The translations under genes and the position numbers were made by a program. A DNA stretch of 24,439 bases from Clostridiales bacterium UBA3758. GTDB taxonomy: Bacteria > Bacillota > Clostridia > Oscillospirales > Oscillospiraceae. The stretch spans positions 71,629-96,067 of the forward strand of contig DFGE01000028.1 in assembly GCA_002371675.1 (NCBI GenBank), written 5' to 3'. This document shows positions 7,807-14,483 of the stretch, in pieces. Position 1 is the stretch's first letter; each line of letters begins with the position of its first letter. The notes beneath the pieces were generated by a model that was given only the letters and a program-made list of their open reading frames with translations, had not been told where the DNA came from and made no database searches.

Positions 7807-7962
7807 CGCGCCTTTTGTCCGCAGACAAAAGGCGCGTGTTGTTTGTCCGTGCTGCGCCAAACGGCGTCCATTACAGCCGGAGTATTGCTGCCAAAAGGCG
7901 TCAATACTGTAAACCGAATTGCCGGGCCATAAGTCTCGGCATTTTTCTTTTTCCGCCGGGGT
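7807..7962. repeat. Dispersed structured repeat, copy 1
   Basis: A strong hairpin CGCGCCTTTTGTC / GACAAAAGGCGCG (7807-7836) is followed by about 120 nt homologous to 19989-20096. Shared landmarks in order are TGTCCGTGCTGCGCC, the mini-hairpin CGCC-AAAC-GGCG, the mini-hairpin GCC-AAAA-GGC, then CTGTAAACC and GCCGGGCC, with TCTCGGC near the end. The element lies in the gap between the VanZ gene and the end of the TetR operon. The remainder of 7665-8022 contains no gene. Confidence 0.75.
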
Positions 7963-7982
7963 GTATCGTTTTACAGCCAGTC

Positions 7983-8008
7983 AGATACTGTTTTCCTCAC
8001 CAGTATCT
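7983..8008 (-). terminator. Possible terminator hairpin after the TetR operon
   Basis: AGATACTG / CAGTATCT can pair around a ten-base loop, 15 nt beyond the last gene of the operon. There is no T-run, so it could be a 3' end-stabilising hairpin rather than an intrinsic terminator. Confidence 0.4.
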
Positions 8009-8022
8009 TCATGTTTCGTCTC

Positions 8023-8346
8023 TTACTTTCTGATAAACCGCTCATCGGAGGACGGTTCCTCAACGCTGACAAAGCGTTCCGCCTTCATGTGAAGGTCATA
8101 TTTTTCCCGAAGCGCCGCGATCACTGCCATCATCGGGGATGCGTGATGGGCGTCTATGGCTGCCTGATCCCGCCAACTGTCGATCAGAAGGATGGTCTCC
8201 GGGTCGTCAAGAGGCTGAAAGTATTGGTAACAGAGATTCCCCTCCTCCGCGCGGATGCGATCCGCCGTTCCCGTGGACTCCATTTCATCTGCAAACGCCC
8301 TGGCGCTGCCGTTGGCGCCGGTGTAGTAAAGATTGACTGTGATCAT
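8023..8346 (-). CDS. Antibiotic-biosynthesis-monooxygenase (ABM) domain protein
   Basis: This 107-residue single-domain protein has the dimeric alpha/beta ABM fold: an N-terminal strand (MITVNLYYTG), the segment GNLCYQYFQPLDDPETILLIDSW, then DQAAIDAHHASPMM with the conserved helix histidines. ABM proteins include cofactor-free quinol monooxygenases and many uncharacterised small oxidoreductase partners. GGAGG lies 8 nt before the ATG. It is the last gene of the TetR operon, consistent with quinone or aromatic substrate handling alongside the flavodoxin and flavin reductase. The substrate cannot be inferred. Confidence 0.85.
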   Translation of the reverse strand: MITVNLYYTGANGSARAFADEMESTGTADRIRAEEGNLCYQYFQPLDDPETILLIDSWRDQAAIDAHHASPMMAVIAALREKYDLHMKAERFVSVEEPSSDERFIRK

Positions 8347-8363
8347 TTCGCCTGCCTCCAGTT

Positions 8364-8426
8364 TTATGCTGCAGCATCGATCCAGGCAAGCAATTCGTCA
8401 AGGATCCGGGAAACATTTCTTTTCAT
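8364..8426 (-). CDS. Candidate 20-residue peptide in the TetR operon
   Basis: A short frame, MKRNVSRILDELLAWIDAAA, starts 12 nt after the flavodoxin stop with a GAGAG-like site and ends 17 nt before the ABM start codon. It is amphipathic. Alternatively it is spacer, or the tail of a decayed gene, since LLAWIDA resembles the end of the flavodoxin (LMTWIAG). Confidence 0.25.
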   Translation of the reverse strand: MKRNVSRILDELLAWIDAAA

Positions 8427-8438
8427 AGCGTTGTTCTC

Positions 8439-8921
8439 TCAGTCCAGATTCAGTCCTGCGATCCAGGTCATGAGCTCGCTCTCGGAGGCGCGGGCACTGA
8501 AGCGTTTGCCCATCAGCACCCTGGCTCCCTTTGCAAGTGCTTCGATCCTTCCCTGTCCCTCACCGAGATCGCTCCCGCCGGAGGTCAGGAAAGGCACAAG
8601 TGTCTTGCCCGTGAAGTCATAGGCGTCCAGAAAGCTGTCGATGATGCTCGGCTCGCGGTACCACCACACCGGGAAGCCGACGAAGATGACCTCAGCGTCC
8701 GCGATCGGCGCGTCGTGGTCTTTCAGTGCCGGACGGCAGTTTTTGTCCTGCATCTCTACCGTGCTGCGGCTTTTTTTGTCCATCCAGTTCAGATCCTTCC
8801 GCTCGTAGGGAACAGCCGGTCGGATCTCATACAGGGCAGCATCCGCCGCCGCAGCCATGGTCTTTGCCAGCCTTGCGGTGTTACCGCTGGCCGAAAAATA
8901 GGCAACCAGTTTTTTACTCAT
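8439..8921 (-). CDS. Flavodoxin
   Basis: This 160-residue protein is a complete flavodoxin fold. The FMN phosphate loop is SASGNTARLAK (about 9-19). The later isoalloxazine-contacting segments are FVGFPVWWYREPS (about 79-91) and LTSGGSDLGEGQGRI. It would act as a cytoplasmic one-electron carrier or as the FMN domain of a small quinone reductase. AAAGGAG lies 9 nt before the ATG, and the CMD-cupin gene ends 24 nt upstream. Membership in the TetR operon suggests it passes reducing power from, or alongside, the flavin reductase encoded by the first gene. Confidence 0.92.
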   Translation of the reverse strand: MSKKLVAYFSASGNTARLAKTMAAAADAALYEIRPAVPYERKDLNWMDKKSRSTVEMQDKNCRPALKDHDAPIADAEVIFVGFPVWWYREPSIIDSFLDAYDFTGKTLVPFLTSGGSDLGEGQGRIEALAKGARVLMGKRFSARASESELMTWIAGLNLD

Positions 8922-8945
8922 AATCAGCTCTCCTTTTGCTATATC

Positions 8946-9698
8946 TCAAAGTTTGTTATACTCTTCGTCCGAAACAGGCTCCAGCCATTCGTTGGAGCTG
9001 TTTTCAGCGGGGATCTCGATGGCCAGGTGTGAAAACCAGCTGTCCGATGCCGCGCCATGCCAGTGCTTGACTTCGGCCGGAATGTTGATAACGCTGCCCG
9101 GTGTCATCTCGACAGGCTCTTTGCCCAATTCCTGATACCATCCGCGTCCGCCGACGCAGATCAGCATCTGTCCCCCGCCGACTGCGGCGTGATGGATGTG
9201 CCAATTGTTGCGGCAGCCCGGCTCGAAGGTAACGTTGTATACCGGTATCTGCTCAGTGGTGAGAGGCGCCAGATAGCTCTTGCCGACGAAGAACTGTCCA
9301 TATGGATTCTCTTCCCCAACGGGGAAAAAGATCGTATTCTGATAGGCGTCCTTTTCTGACAGCACAGGCTCTTCTTCGTTCCAGATCTCTTTGGCCATAC
9401 GGAAGACTGCCCAGCCCTTGGGCCAGCCCACATACATAGTGGCGTGCGTGATGATGGCGGCGATCTCCGCCTTTGTCACTCCGTTGTTCTTCGCATTCTG
9501 CAGATGATAGCCCAGCGAAGAATCGGTGATCCCGGATGCCATCAGAGAAACAACCGTGATGATGCATTTCGTTTTGACGTCGATCGCTTCCTCATTCCAG
9601 ACCTCGCCGAACAGGACATCGTCATTGAGGTGTGCGAACATCGGTGCGAAATCACCGAGCTGGACGCGCCCGGCAGTCTGCGTGATCTTCTTGCTCAT
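8946..9698 (-). CDS. Carboxymuconolactone decarboxylase-like / cupin fusion
   Basis: The 250-residue protein fuses two domains. Residues 10-110 form the all-helical CMD domain (LNDDVLFGEVWNEEAID, then TKCIITVVSLMASG). The AhpD-type CxxC active site is absent, so peroxidase activity is unlikely. Residues 125-235 form a cupin barrel with metal-binding H167 and H169 (NWHIHHAAVGGGQ) and H212/H214 (PAEVKHWHG); the usual motif-1 Glu is replaced by Gln177. Such fusions are frequent in anaerobes and substrates are unknown. Its ribosome site GAAGGAG sits at the end of the TetR gene, which stops 3 nt upstream, so the two are translationally coupled. Confidence 0.9.
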   Translation of the reverse strand: MSKKITQTAGRVQLGDFAPMFAHLNDDVLFGEVWNEEAIDVKTKCIITVVSLMASGITDSSLGYHLQNAKNNGVTKAEIAAIITHATMYVGWPKGWAVFRMAKEIWNEEEPVLSEKDAYQNTIFFPVGEENPYGQFFVGKSYLAPLTTEQIPVYNVTFEPGCRNNWHIHHAAVGGGQMLICVGGRGWYQELGKEPVEMTPGSVINIPAEVKHWHGAASDSWFSHLAIEIPAENSSNEWLEPVSDEEYNKL

Positions 9699-9701
9699 TT
9701 A

Positions 9702-10358
9702 TTATTCTCCTTCCTGAAAAACGATAGATTTATGCAAGCCTCCGAGCAGAGTCCGTATGCAGCTGTAAGCCATGTCATAGGTGCTCATATAGGCGTACGA
9801 GATCCCGGCCTCTTTCATTGCTTCCCTCTGCTTGTCAGTCACCACAGTGTAGGGATACAGGCCGAAGATAAAGGGGAAGAACGCATACAGGAAATCCTGC
9901 CGGCTCTTCTCTCCCAGCCTGGGGCAGAAACGGAGCAGGCAGCGATCCACCGCGTCCATAGATGCTCCGAAGGCAGATTTGAACTCAATCAGCCTCTCCA
10001 TGCGGGAGTTTGTCTCCATGTCATAGAGATTCATGCTCAGAAGCTTGAGCATCAGCGGCCGCCGTTCCAGTGCCCGCGCGAGTTCCGAGGCGAGCTCATC
10101 CAAAGACAGGACGTCCCCGCGTTCGCAAAGCCTGTCAAGATCTTCGGCGAAGAGCTCGTATTCCTGCGTGAACAGGGCGAGAAAAATCTCTTCCTTCGTC
10201 TCAAAATAGTTGTAGATCGAAGTGCGTGTGAAGGAGGTCAGCTGCCCGATCTCCTTGAGTGTGATGTCTTTGAAGCTCATGGTCTCATAGAGCTTCCGGC
10301 AGGCGGCAATGATTTCCTCCTTCCGGGCGGAGGTCAGTTCGGGCGATCCTTTCGGCAT
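9702..10358 (-). CDS. TetR-family repressor (operon autoregulator)
   Basis: This 218-residue protein has an N-terminal helix-turn-helix (ARKEEIIAACRKLYETMSFK, then DITLKEIG...TRTSIYNYFETKEEIFLALF, about residues 11-63) and a helical ligand-binding domain of usual length. GGAAGGA precedes the ATG. It is the second gene of the operon that starts at the flavin reductase, and the operon promoter carries two palindromes of the TGACAC-GTGTCA type. Negative autoregulation relieved by a small hydrophobic, probably aromatic or quinone-like, ligand is the natural model. The ligand is inferred only from the neighbouring enzymes. Confidence 0.92.
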   Translation of the reverse strand: MPKGSPELTSARKEEIIAACRKLYETMSFKDITLKEIGQLTSFTRTSIYNYFETKEEIFLALFTQEYELFAEDLDRLCERGDVLSLDELASELARALERRPLMLKLLSMNLYDMETNSRMERLIEFKSAFGASMDAVDRCLLRFCPRLGEKSRQDFLYAFFPFIFGLYPYTVVTDKQREAMKEAGISYAYMSTYDMAYSCIRTLLGGLHKSIVFQEGE

Positions 10359-10394
10359 ATCTCTTTCCTTCCAATTATCGGTTTTCCTGCCGAG

Positions 10395-10934
10395 TCAGTT
10401 CATCTTCATGCATGCGCCGAGGACATCTCCGGTCTCCAGGTATTCATAGGTTGGGAACTGAAACAGCACAGGTTTGAACTTGCGGTAGTCGATTTTGTCC
10501 TTCTCCGTGAGGATGCTCTCGTCAACATAGGTCCCGGTGATCCTGCAAATGAAATTGTCGAACCCCTTCAGATCATAGATGTCCTCGACTGTGCACTCCA
10601 TCGTGACCTTGGCCGCGTCGATCATCGGCGCGCCGTTTTCACCGAGAGTGTAGGCAAAGGCCCCTGACTTATCTGTTTTGTTTCCGCTGATGCAGCCCAT
10701 GCGGTCAGCTTCCTTCAGCCAGGAGGCGTCCACCACATTGACGGAAACCACTTTGTTCTCCCGGATGCCCTTGTTGGTATAATGCGCTTTCACCATAGAG
10801 AGCATCAGATGGCTGTGCGCCATAACGCCCGCATGGGCAACGAGTGTCCAATTCGGCTTTCCGTCCACCATAGCGCCGACGACGATCACGGGAGCGGGGT
10901 ACAGCGCAAGCTGCGCACCGGTATTCTTCTTCAT
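10395..10934 (-). CDS. Flavin reductase-like FMN-binding protein
   Basis: This 179-residue split-barrel protein belongs to the flavin reductase / DIM6-NTAB family (ALYPAPVIVVGAMVDGKPN, WTLVAHAGVMAHSHLMLSM, then KAHYTNKGIRENK, which matches the FMN-binding pattern). It would transfer hydride from NAD(P)H to a flavin or bind FMN as a redox centre. I start it at ATG 10934, with AAAGGA 9 nt upstream; the ATG at 10943 abuts that site and is too close. It is the first gene of the TetR operon; the TetR gene begins 36 nt downstream. Its leader carries both operator palindromes. Confidence 0.87.
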   Translation of the reverse strand: MKKNTGAQLALYPAPVIVVGAMVDGKPNWTLVAHAGVMAHSHLMLSMVKAHYTNKGIRENKVVSVNVVDASWLKEADRMGCISGNKTDKSGAFAYTLGENGAPMIDAAKVTMECTVEDIYDLKGFDNFICRITGTYVDESILTEKDKIDYRKFKPVLFQFPTYEYLETGDVLGACMKMN

Positions 10935-10960
10935 ATTGAACATTCCTTTCAGGCAATAAC

Positions 10961-11008
10961 TGACACGATGTCAAAACAAAGTATAGCATCATTCTGACAC
11001 CGTGTCAA
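10961..11008 (-). promoter_or_regulatory. TetR operon promoter with two operators
   Basis: On the minus strand TTGACA (11003-11008), a 17-bp spacer and TATACT (10980-10985) form a near-consensus promoter. The perfect palindrome TGACACCGTGTCA (10995-11007) covers the -35 and part of the spacer. A second, TGACACGATGTCA (10961-10973), covers the start region. The two centres are 34 bp apart, about three helical turns, so dimers could bind on the same face. The TetR protein is encoded 600 bp downstream in the same transcript. Confidence 0.85.
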
Positions 11009-11053
11009 CATTAATGTTCCATTTCCTTTTTTATAAACGTGCCAAAGCCTGAA

Positions 11054-11118
11054 CGACGGGCAGTGGATACCGGATCGTCACCCGTCGGTCGATGGGCATT
11101 TTTGTTTTTTTATTACCT
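11054..11118. other. Hairpin and T-rich tract in the gap before hxlR
   Basis: CGACGGG (11054-11060) pairs with CCCGTCG (11081-11087) around a 20-nt loop. A T-rich stretch follows after a short spacer, from about 11099. No gene precedes it on the plus strand. It may be a degraded terminator or a small RNA end; I cannot assign it. Confidence 0.3.
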
Positions 11119-11177
11119 TGATTCCTTTGTTTGAGACCTGTTTAAGGTGTCTGCAATTAATCTCTCCAGGCTGAAAA

Positions 11178-11215
11178 GACCCAGACCGCTTAACACAAGT
11201 AGTCTGGGACTTTTT
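11178..11215. terminator. Bidirectional terminator downstream of the HxlR gene
   Basis: CCCAGAC / GTCTGGG around a 15-nt loop has AAAAG on the left and CTTTTTC on the right, so it can terminate in both directions. On the minus strand it lies about 15 nt after the HxlR stop. Confidence 0.75.
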
Positions 11216-11229
11216 CTCTATTGTTTCTA

Positions 11230-11586
11230 TTATTTATTCGATTCTTCCCACTCCGGAGGTCTGTTTTCCTCGCCCCATATACAAAGCTGATCGAGAACCT
11301 TAACGAGCGAGTGGCCGCGCTCTGTCAAGGTATACTCCACTTTAGGCGGGATTTCCGGGAACATCTCACGGTGAATCAACCCGTCGCTTTCCAGCGCTTT
11401 TAGTGTTTGGCTAAGTGTTTTGTCCGATACATTGCCCACATATCGACGCATCTCATTAAAGCGCACCGGTTCATATTCCATCAGGCAGTAAAGCACGATG
11501 GGTTTGTATTTCCCGGCAATCAAGGACAATGTATAGCTGTAACCCGTGTCTTCAAAATTAGCCTCAGCAATCTTTCTTTCCGGCAT
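11230..11586 (-). CDS. HxlR-family transcriptional regulator
   Basis: This 118-residue winged-helix protein has the HxlR signature: SLIAGKYKPIVLYCLMEYEP, RFNEMRRYVGNVSDKTLSQT (recognition helix) and the wing PPKVEYTLTERGHSL. HxlR proteins of this size often sense electrophiles or oxidants, and many act on a divergent reductase gene. I chose ATG 11586 with AGAGG 8 nt upstream instead of the in-frame ATG at 11610. No cysteine sits near the N-terminus, so a redox-Cys switch of the HypR/YodB kind is not evident. The divergent neighbour is the flavodoxin-fold reductase at 11707. Confidence 0.9.
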   Translation of the reverse strand: MPERKIAEANFEDTGYSYTLSLIAGKYKPIVLYCLMEYEPVRFNEMRRYVGNVSDKTLSQTLKALESDGLIHREMFPEIPPKVEYTLTERGHSLVKVLDQLCIWGEENRPPEWEESNK

Positions 11587-11610
11587 ATGCTTACCTCTAA
11601 GATAGTACAT

Positions 11611-11675
11611 AACTTCTTTGTTAGTACTTGCTAACTGTCCGGTTGTATGATACCATGAGTCTGACGAAAAGTCAA
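11611..11675 (-). promoter_or_regulatory. Divergent hxlR / reductase control region
   Basis: For hxlR, TTGACT (11670-11675), a 17-bp spacer and TATCAT (11647-11652) give a good promoter. In the opposite direction TTGCTA (about 11627-11632) and TACCAT (about 11650-11655) form a weaker promoter overlapping it. Between the hxlR -10 box and its start codon lie the palindrome GTTAG-TACTTG-CTAAC and a second TAGTAC, plausible HxlR binding sites. Mutual control of both genes is inferred. Confidence 0.55.
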
Positions 11676-11706
11676 TTTCGAATATATACCACAGGAGGAT
11701 TTCTCA

Positions 11707-12258
11707 ATGGGAAAGAAGATTCTTGTTCTCACCGGCAGCGCCAGAAAAGATGGAAACAGCAACCGCATGGCACGTGCATTTTCCGAGGCGGCAGAGGCAA
11801 AGGGAAATGAAGTGAAGATCATCGATACCGCCAGGCTGAAGCTGAACTTCTGTCATGGCTGCGAGACCTGCTACAAGACCGGTAAGCCCTGCTCCTTCAA
11901 CGATGATTTTAACACGATTGCGGATGACATTCTCGCCGCAGACGCGCTTGTATTCTCGACCCCGGTCTACTGGTATTCCGTTCCGTCGCAGATCAAGGCA
12001 GTGATTGACAAACTGTTCAGTTTCGTGATCGGCGGCAAGGCGGATCGGTTCTTCGGTAAAGAGACTGCTCTGATCTGCTGCTGTGAGGAAGAGGATCCGG
12101 CCATTCTTGATGGTGTCCGCATCCCCTTTGAGCGCACTTCCGCTTTGAACAAGTGGACGGTTGTGGGCGAAGTACTTGTGCCCGGTGTGCTCTCCGTTGG
12201 AGACATTGATAAGACCGATGGCATTGCCCAGGCTGCAGCGCTGGCGGACAAGTTCTGA
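11707..12258 (+). CDS. Flavodoxin-fold reductase with ISF-like cysteine motif
   Basis: This 183-residue protein has an N-terminal FMN-binding loop GSARKDGNSNRMA (about 10-22) and VFSTPVYWYSVPSQIKAVID, typical of the NADPH-dependent FMN reductase superfamily. The cysteines C49, C52, C55 and C62 form CX2CX2CX6C (CHGCETCYKTGKPC), the compact motif that binds a [4Fe-4S] cluster in iron-sulfur flavoproteins. An FMN plus cluster electron carrier or reductase is therefore plausible. AGGAGG precedes the ATG. It is divergent from hxlR and followed after 10 nt by a second reductase. Confidence 0.87.
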   Translation: MGKKILVLTGSARKDGNSNRMARAFSEAAEAKGNEVKIIDTARLKLNFCHGCETCYKTGKPCSFNDDFNTIADDILAADALVFSTPVYWYSVPSQIKAVIDKLFSFVIGGKADRFFGKETALICCCEEEDPAILDGVRIPFERTSALNKWTVVGEVLVPGVLSVGDIDKTDGIAQAAALADKF

Positions 12259-12268
12259 GGAAAATCCC

Positions 12269-12817
12269 ATGGCAAAGAAAATCGTCATTCTCAACGGCAG
12301 CCCCCGCCCAAACGGCAACACCTCGGCCCTGACCGCTCAATTCAAAAAGGGCGCGGAGGAGGCAGGCGACACCGTCACGGAGTTTCAGCTCTCCAGGATG
12401 AACCTCCACGGCTGTCTCGGATGCTGGCATGGCGGAAAGGATGCGGAGCACCCCTGCGTCCAGCGGGACGACATGGAGCAGATCTACCCCGTCTACCGGG
12501 AGGCTGATGTGGTGGTGCTGGCCTCGCCGCTGTACTACTGGTTCATCTCGGGGCATCTGAAAAATGCCTTTGATCGGCTCTTCGCCATTGCGGAGTGCGA
12601 TCCTGACTATCGAAACCCAAAGAAGGAGAGCGTCCTCATCATGGCTGCCGAGGGTGCTGGCTTTGAGGAGAGCGAGCATTGGTACGACCATCTGGAAAAG
12701 CACATCGGCTGGAAGAGTCTCGGCAAGGTGCTTTGCGGTTGGGTCACCCAGCCCGGCGATATTGAGGGCAAGCCGGAGCTGGAGCAGGCCTGGCAGCTTG
12801 GGCGCTCCATCCAGTAA
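12269..12817 (+). CDS. NADPH-dependent FMN reductase-like protein
   Basis: This 182-residue paralogue of the preceding gene has the loop GSPRPNGNTSALT and the ASPLYYWFISGHLKNAFDRL segment. It keeps C49 and C52 and has C63 but lacks the third cysteine of the CX2CX2C motif, so it probably binds FMN without a canonical Fe-S cluster. The start ATG 12269 uses GAGGA, which overlaps the TGA stop of the upstream gene, implying translational coupling. The pair presumably handles the same inducing compound recognised through HxlR. Confidence 0.85.
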   Translation: MAKKIVILNGSPRPNGNTSALTAQFKKGAEEAGDTVTEFQLSRMNLHGCLGCWHGGKDAEHPCVQRDDMEQIYPVYREADVVVLASPLYYWFISGHLKNAFDRLFAIAECDPDYRNPKKESVLIMAAEGAGFEESEHWYDHLEKHIGWKSLGKVLCGWVTQPGDIEGKPELEQAWQLGRSIQ

Positions 12818-12836
12818 TGATATGTGAACAAGGGAA

Positions 12837-12866
12837 AAGCGCCGGGACACCCTGGCGCTTATTTGT
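12837..12866 (+). terminator. Terminator of the reductase pair
   Basis: AAGCGCC / GGCGCTT with an inner GGG-ACA-CCC extension is followed by ATTTGTTG. It begins about 20 nt after the reductase stop codon. Confidence 0.7.
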
Positions 12867-12881
12867 TGCTGCAAAAGTGCG

Positions 12882-12925
12882 GAAGCGATCCCGACAAGGC
12901 GGGATCAATCTGCACGCTTCTTTTT
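12882..12925 (+). terminator. Second, two-tier hairpin with T-run
   Basis: The outer stem GAAGCG / CGCTTC and inner stem GATCCCG / CGGGATC are followed by TTTTT. It may back up the preceding terminator on the plus strand. On the minus strand it overlaps the end of the small frame at 12905-13069. Confidence 0.5.
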
Positions 12926-13069
12926 AAGCGACTTTCCGTAAATCGTTCTTCCAACCAAGAAGACGCACGGCCCGAAAACAGAGGACAGCGTCATAACAGC
13001 GTATCCCGTTCTGGTGATTCTGCCCTCCTCCGTTCGCAGATCGTTGTTTTTTCCCAGGAATTTGATCAT
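12905..13069 (-). CDS. Candidate 54-residue single-pass membrane peptide
   Basis: The minus frame reads MIKFLGKNNDLRTEEGRITR, then a hydrophobic stretch TGYAVMTLSSVFGPCVFLVG and a basic end (RTIYGKSLKKKRAD). A transmembrane helix flanked by charges is plausible. No strong ribosome site is visible (weak GGTAG), and the stop overlaps a terminator-like hairpin. It lies 27 nt downstream of the TIGR04076 gene on the same strand. It could equally be noncoding. Confidence 0.3.
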   Translation of the reverse strand: MIKFLGKNNDLRTEEGRITRTGYAVMTLSSVFGPCVFLVGRTIYGKSLKKKRAD

Positions 13070-13096
13070 AAGTTAGCTACCAAATTTTTATTCATT

Positions 13097-13507
13097 TCAG
13101 CCCGTATAGGCGTCCTCGGCCGTATTGCTGAAATCCTGTCTGGCAAGCCACGCGGCTTCCTCGTCGGTCTCCGGGATGTCGATGCGCTCGATCTTGAAGA
13201 TGACCGGGCGGGTGCCGTCGTTGCAGCAGGCGATCATCATGCGGTCATCGTTGGTCCAGCCTTTCATAATGGAGCCGCCCTGCAGCGCCGCATACACATA
13301 GCGGCTGACGGCGTCCCAGGCCTCGCCGCAGAATTTGCCGTTCATCAGATGATAGAAGTCGTCCTGCTGCGGTGTGCGTTTGAGCAGGAAGGTATCGCCC
13401 TTTTTGAAGAACGGGCAGGGCCCGGACTTCGGGTCGGCCAGATAGGCCTCCTGGTATTCCGGAAAGCACTTCGTGTCCAGCACTGTGATCCTGCATTGGT
13501 GATTCAT
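13097..13507 (-). CDS. TIGR04076 family protein
   Basis: The 136-residue protein matches the TIGR04076 pattern: an N-terminal CRITVLDTKCFPEYQEAYL, then GPCPFFKKGDTFLL (about 44-57), FCGEAWDAVSRYVYAALQGG and CCNDGTRPVIFKIERID. Invariant cysteines and aromatic residues suggest a metal- or cofactor-binding small protein, but no function is established. The start at 13507 lies 1 nt past the stop of the upstream radical-SAM gene, whose 3' end carries the AAGAAAG ribosome site, so the two are translationally coupled. A product or partner relation to the SPL-type enzyme is inferred from this coupling only. Confidence 0.82.
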   Translation of the reverse strand: MNHQCRITVLDTKCFPEYQEAYLADPKSGPCPFFKKGDTFLLKRTPQQDDFYHLMNGKFCGEAWDAVSRYVYAALQGGSIMKGWTNDDRMMIACCNDGTRPVIFKIERIDIPETDEEAAWLARQDFSNTAEDAYTG

Positions 13508-13508
13508 G

Positions 13509-14387
13509 TTATTTCGCTTTCTTCGCGGACTTTGTGATCTCCTCATGATAGAAGTAGTTGCACACCACAGGCGGCTCGCCGAAGGGCGCGCGGTGCTGGT
13601 CATCGTCGCGGATATAGAGCATGCCTTCCTTGGCCGTATAGTCCCGGATCTTCTGATCCAGCTCCGTCCAATAGGCGCGGCTTTTCTTCGTATAGATCTC
13701 CCGGTACAGCTCGTCCAGCTCCGGATGGTGCTCGTGGATCCAGTCGAGGATGCGCTTCTTGTAATCCCCGCGCAGGTTCAGATTCTCCAGCCATACCAGG
13801 TTGCACTGGCCCTTGGCCCGCTCGATGATCTCGATCGGGTCTGTGATGCCGGGAAAGATCGGCGAGATGAAGCAGGTGGACTGGATGCCCGCCTCGTAAA
13901 ACTGGCGCATGGCCTCCAGTCTGCGCTCGATGCTGACGGCGCGGTCCATCTCTTTCCGGAAGTTTTCGTCCAGCGTGTTGATCGACCACGAGACATGTGC
14001 GCTGGGAAACTGTCGGATCAGATCCAGGTCGCGCAGGATCAGGTCGGATTTCGTGGAGATGCTGATGCTGATCCCGGTGGGAAGGAGCTGCTCCAAGAGG
14101 GCGCGGGTGCGCCCGTACTTGGCCTCCAGCGGCTGGTAGGGGTCGGTAACGGAGCAGAAGAATGCCTCCTTCCCGGCGTACTTCCCGCTCTTGCGGATCT
14201 CAGGCCATGTCTTGACGTCCACGAACTCTCCCCAGGGCTCCGGGTGGTTGGTAAAGCGCTTCATGAAGGAGGCATAGCAGTATTTGCAGGCATGCGTGCA
14301 GCCCACATAGGGATTGACGGCGTAATCCGACACCGGCAGATTTGTCTTTGTCAGGATGTCCTTGACTTCGATCTCTTTGATAACCAT
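13509..14387 (-). CDS. SPL-type radical SAM protein, copy A
   Basis: This 292-residue protein belongs to the spore-photoproduct-lyase-like group (COG1533). The [4Fe-4S]-binding motif is CTHACKYC (C30, C34, C37 from the chosen start), and the barrel segments VTDPYQP, TKSDLILRDLDL, VSWSINTLDE and SPIFPGITD follow. The C-terminus carries VCNYFYHEEI. Members generate a 5'-deoxyadenosyl radical; the true SplB repairs thymine dimers, but most short homologues have no known substrate. I start at ATG 14387 (GAGAAG upstream); ATG 14417 lacks a site. A close paralogue is at 20138-21049. The C-terminal end overlaps the signals of the TIGR04076 gene. Confidence 0.88.
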   Translation of the reverse strand: MVIKEIEVKDILTKTNLPVSDYAVNPYVGCTHACKYCYASFMKRFTNHPEPWGEFVDVKTWPEIRKSGKYAGKEAFFCSVTDPYQPLEAKYGRTRALLEQLLPTGISISISTKSDLILRDLDLIRQFPSAHVSWSINTLDENFRKEMDRAVSIERRLEAMRQFYEAGIQSTCFISPIFPGITDPIEIIERAKGQCNLVWLENLNLRGDYKKRILDWIHEHHPELDELYREIYTKKSRAYWTELDQKIRDYTAKEGMLYIRDDDQHRAPFGEPPVVCNYFYHEEITKSAKKAK

Positions 14388-14483
14388 ACGTATACTTCTC
14401 ACAGTTTTATTTGTCATGTTTTTCGGCTGCCGCGCAAGCGGCGGGAACGACGATTGAAAAACCTAATATTGTAGATCGGTATT

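Noticed and set aside
7665..7904. N-terminal extension of the VanZ-like gene
   Set aside because: The extension crosses the dispersed repeat and its hairpin; the ATG at 7664 has a strong ribosome site.
9444..10667. 407-codon open frame on the plus strand
   Set aside because: It spans antisense sequence of three well-supported minus-strand genes and has no start signals.
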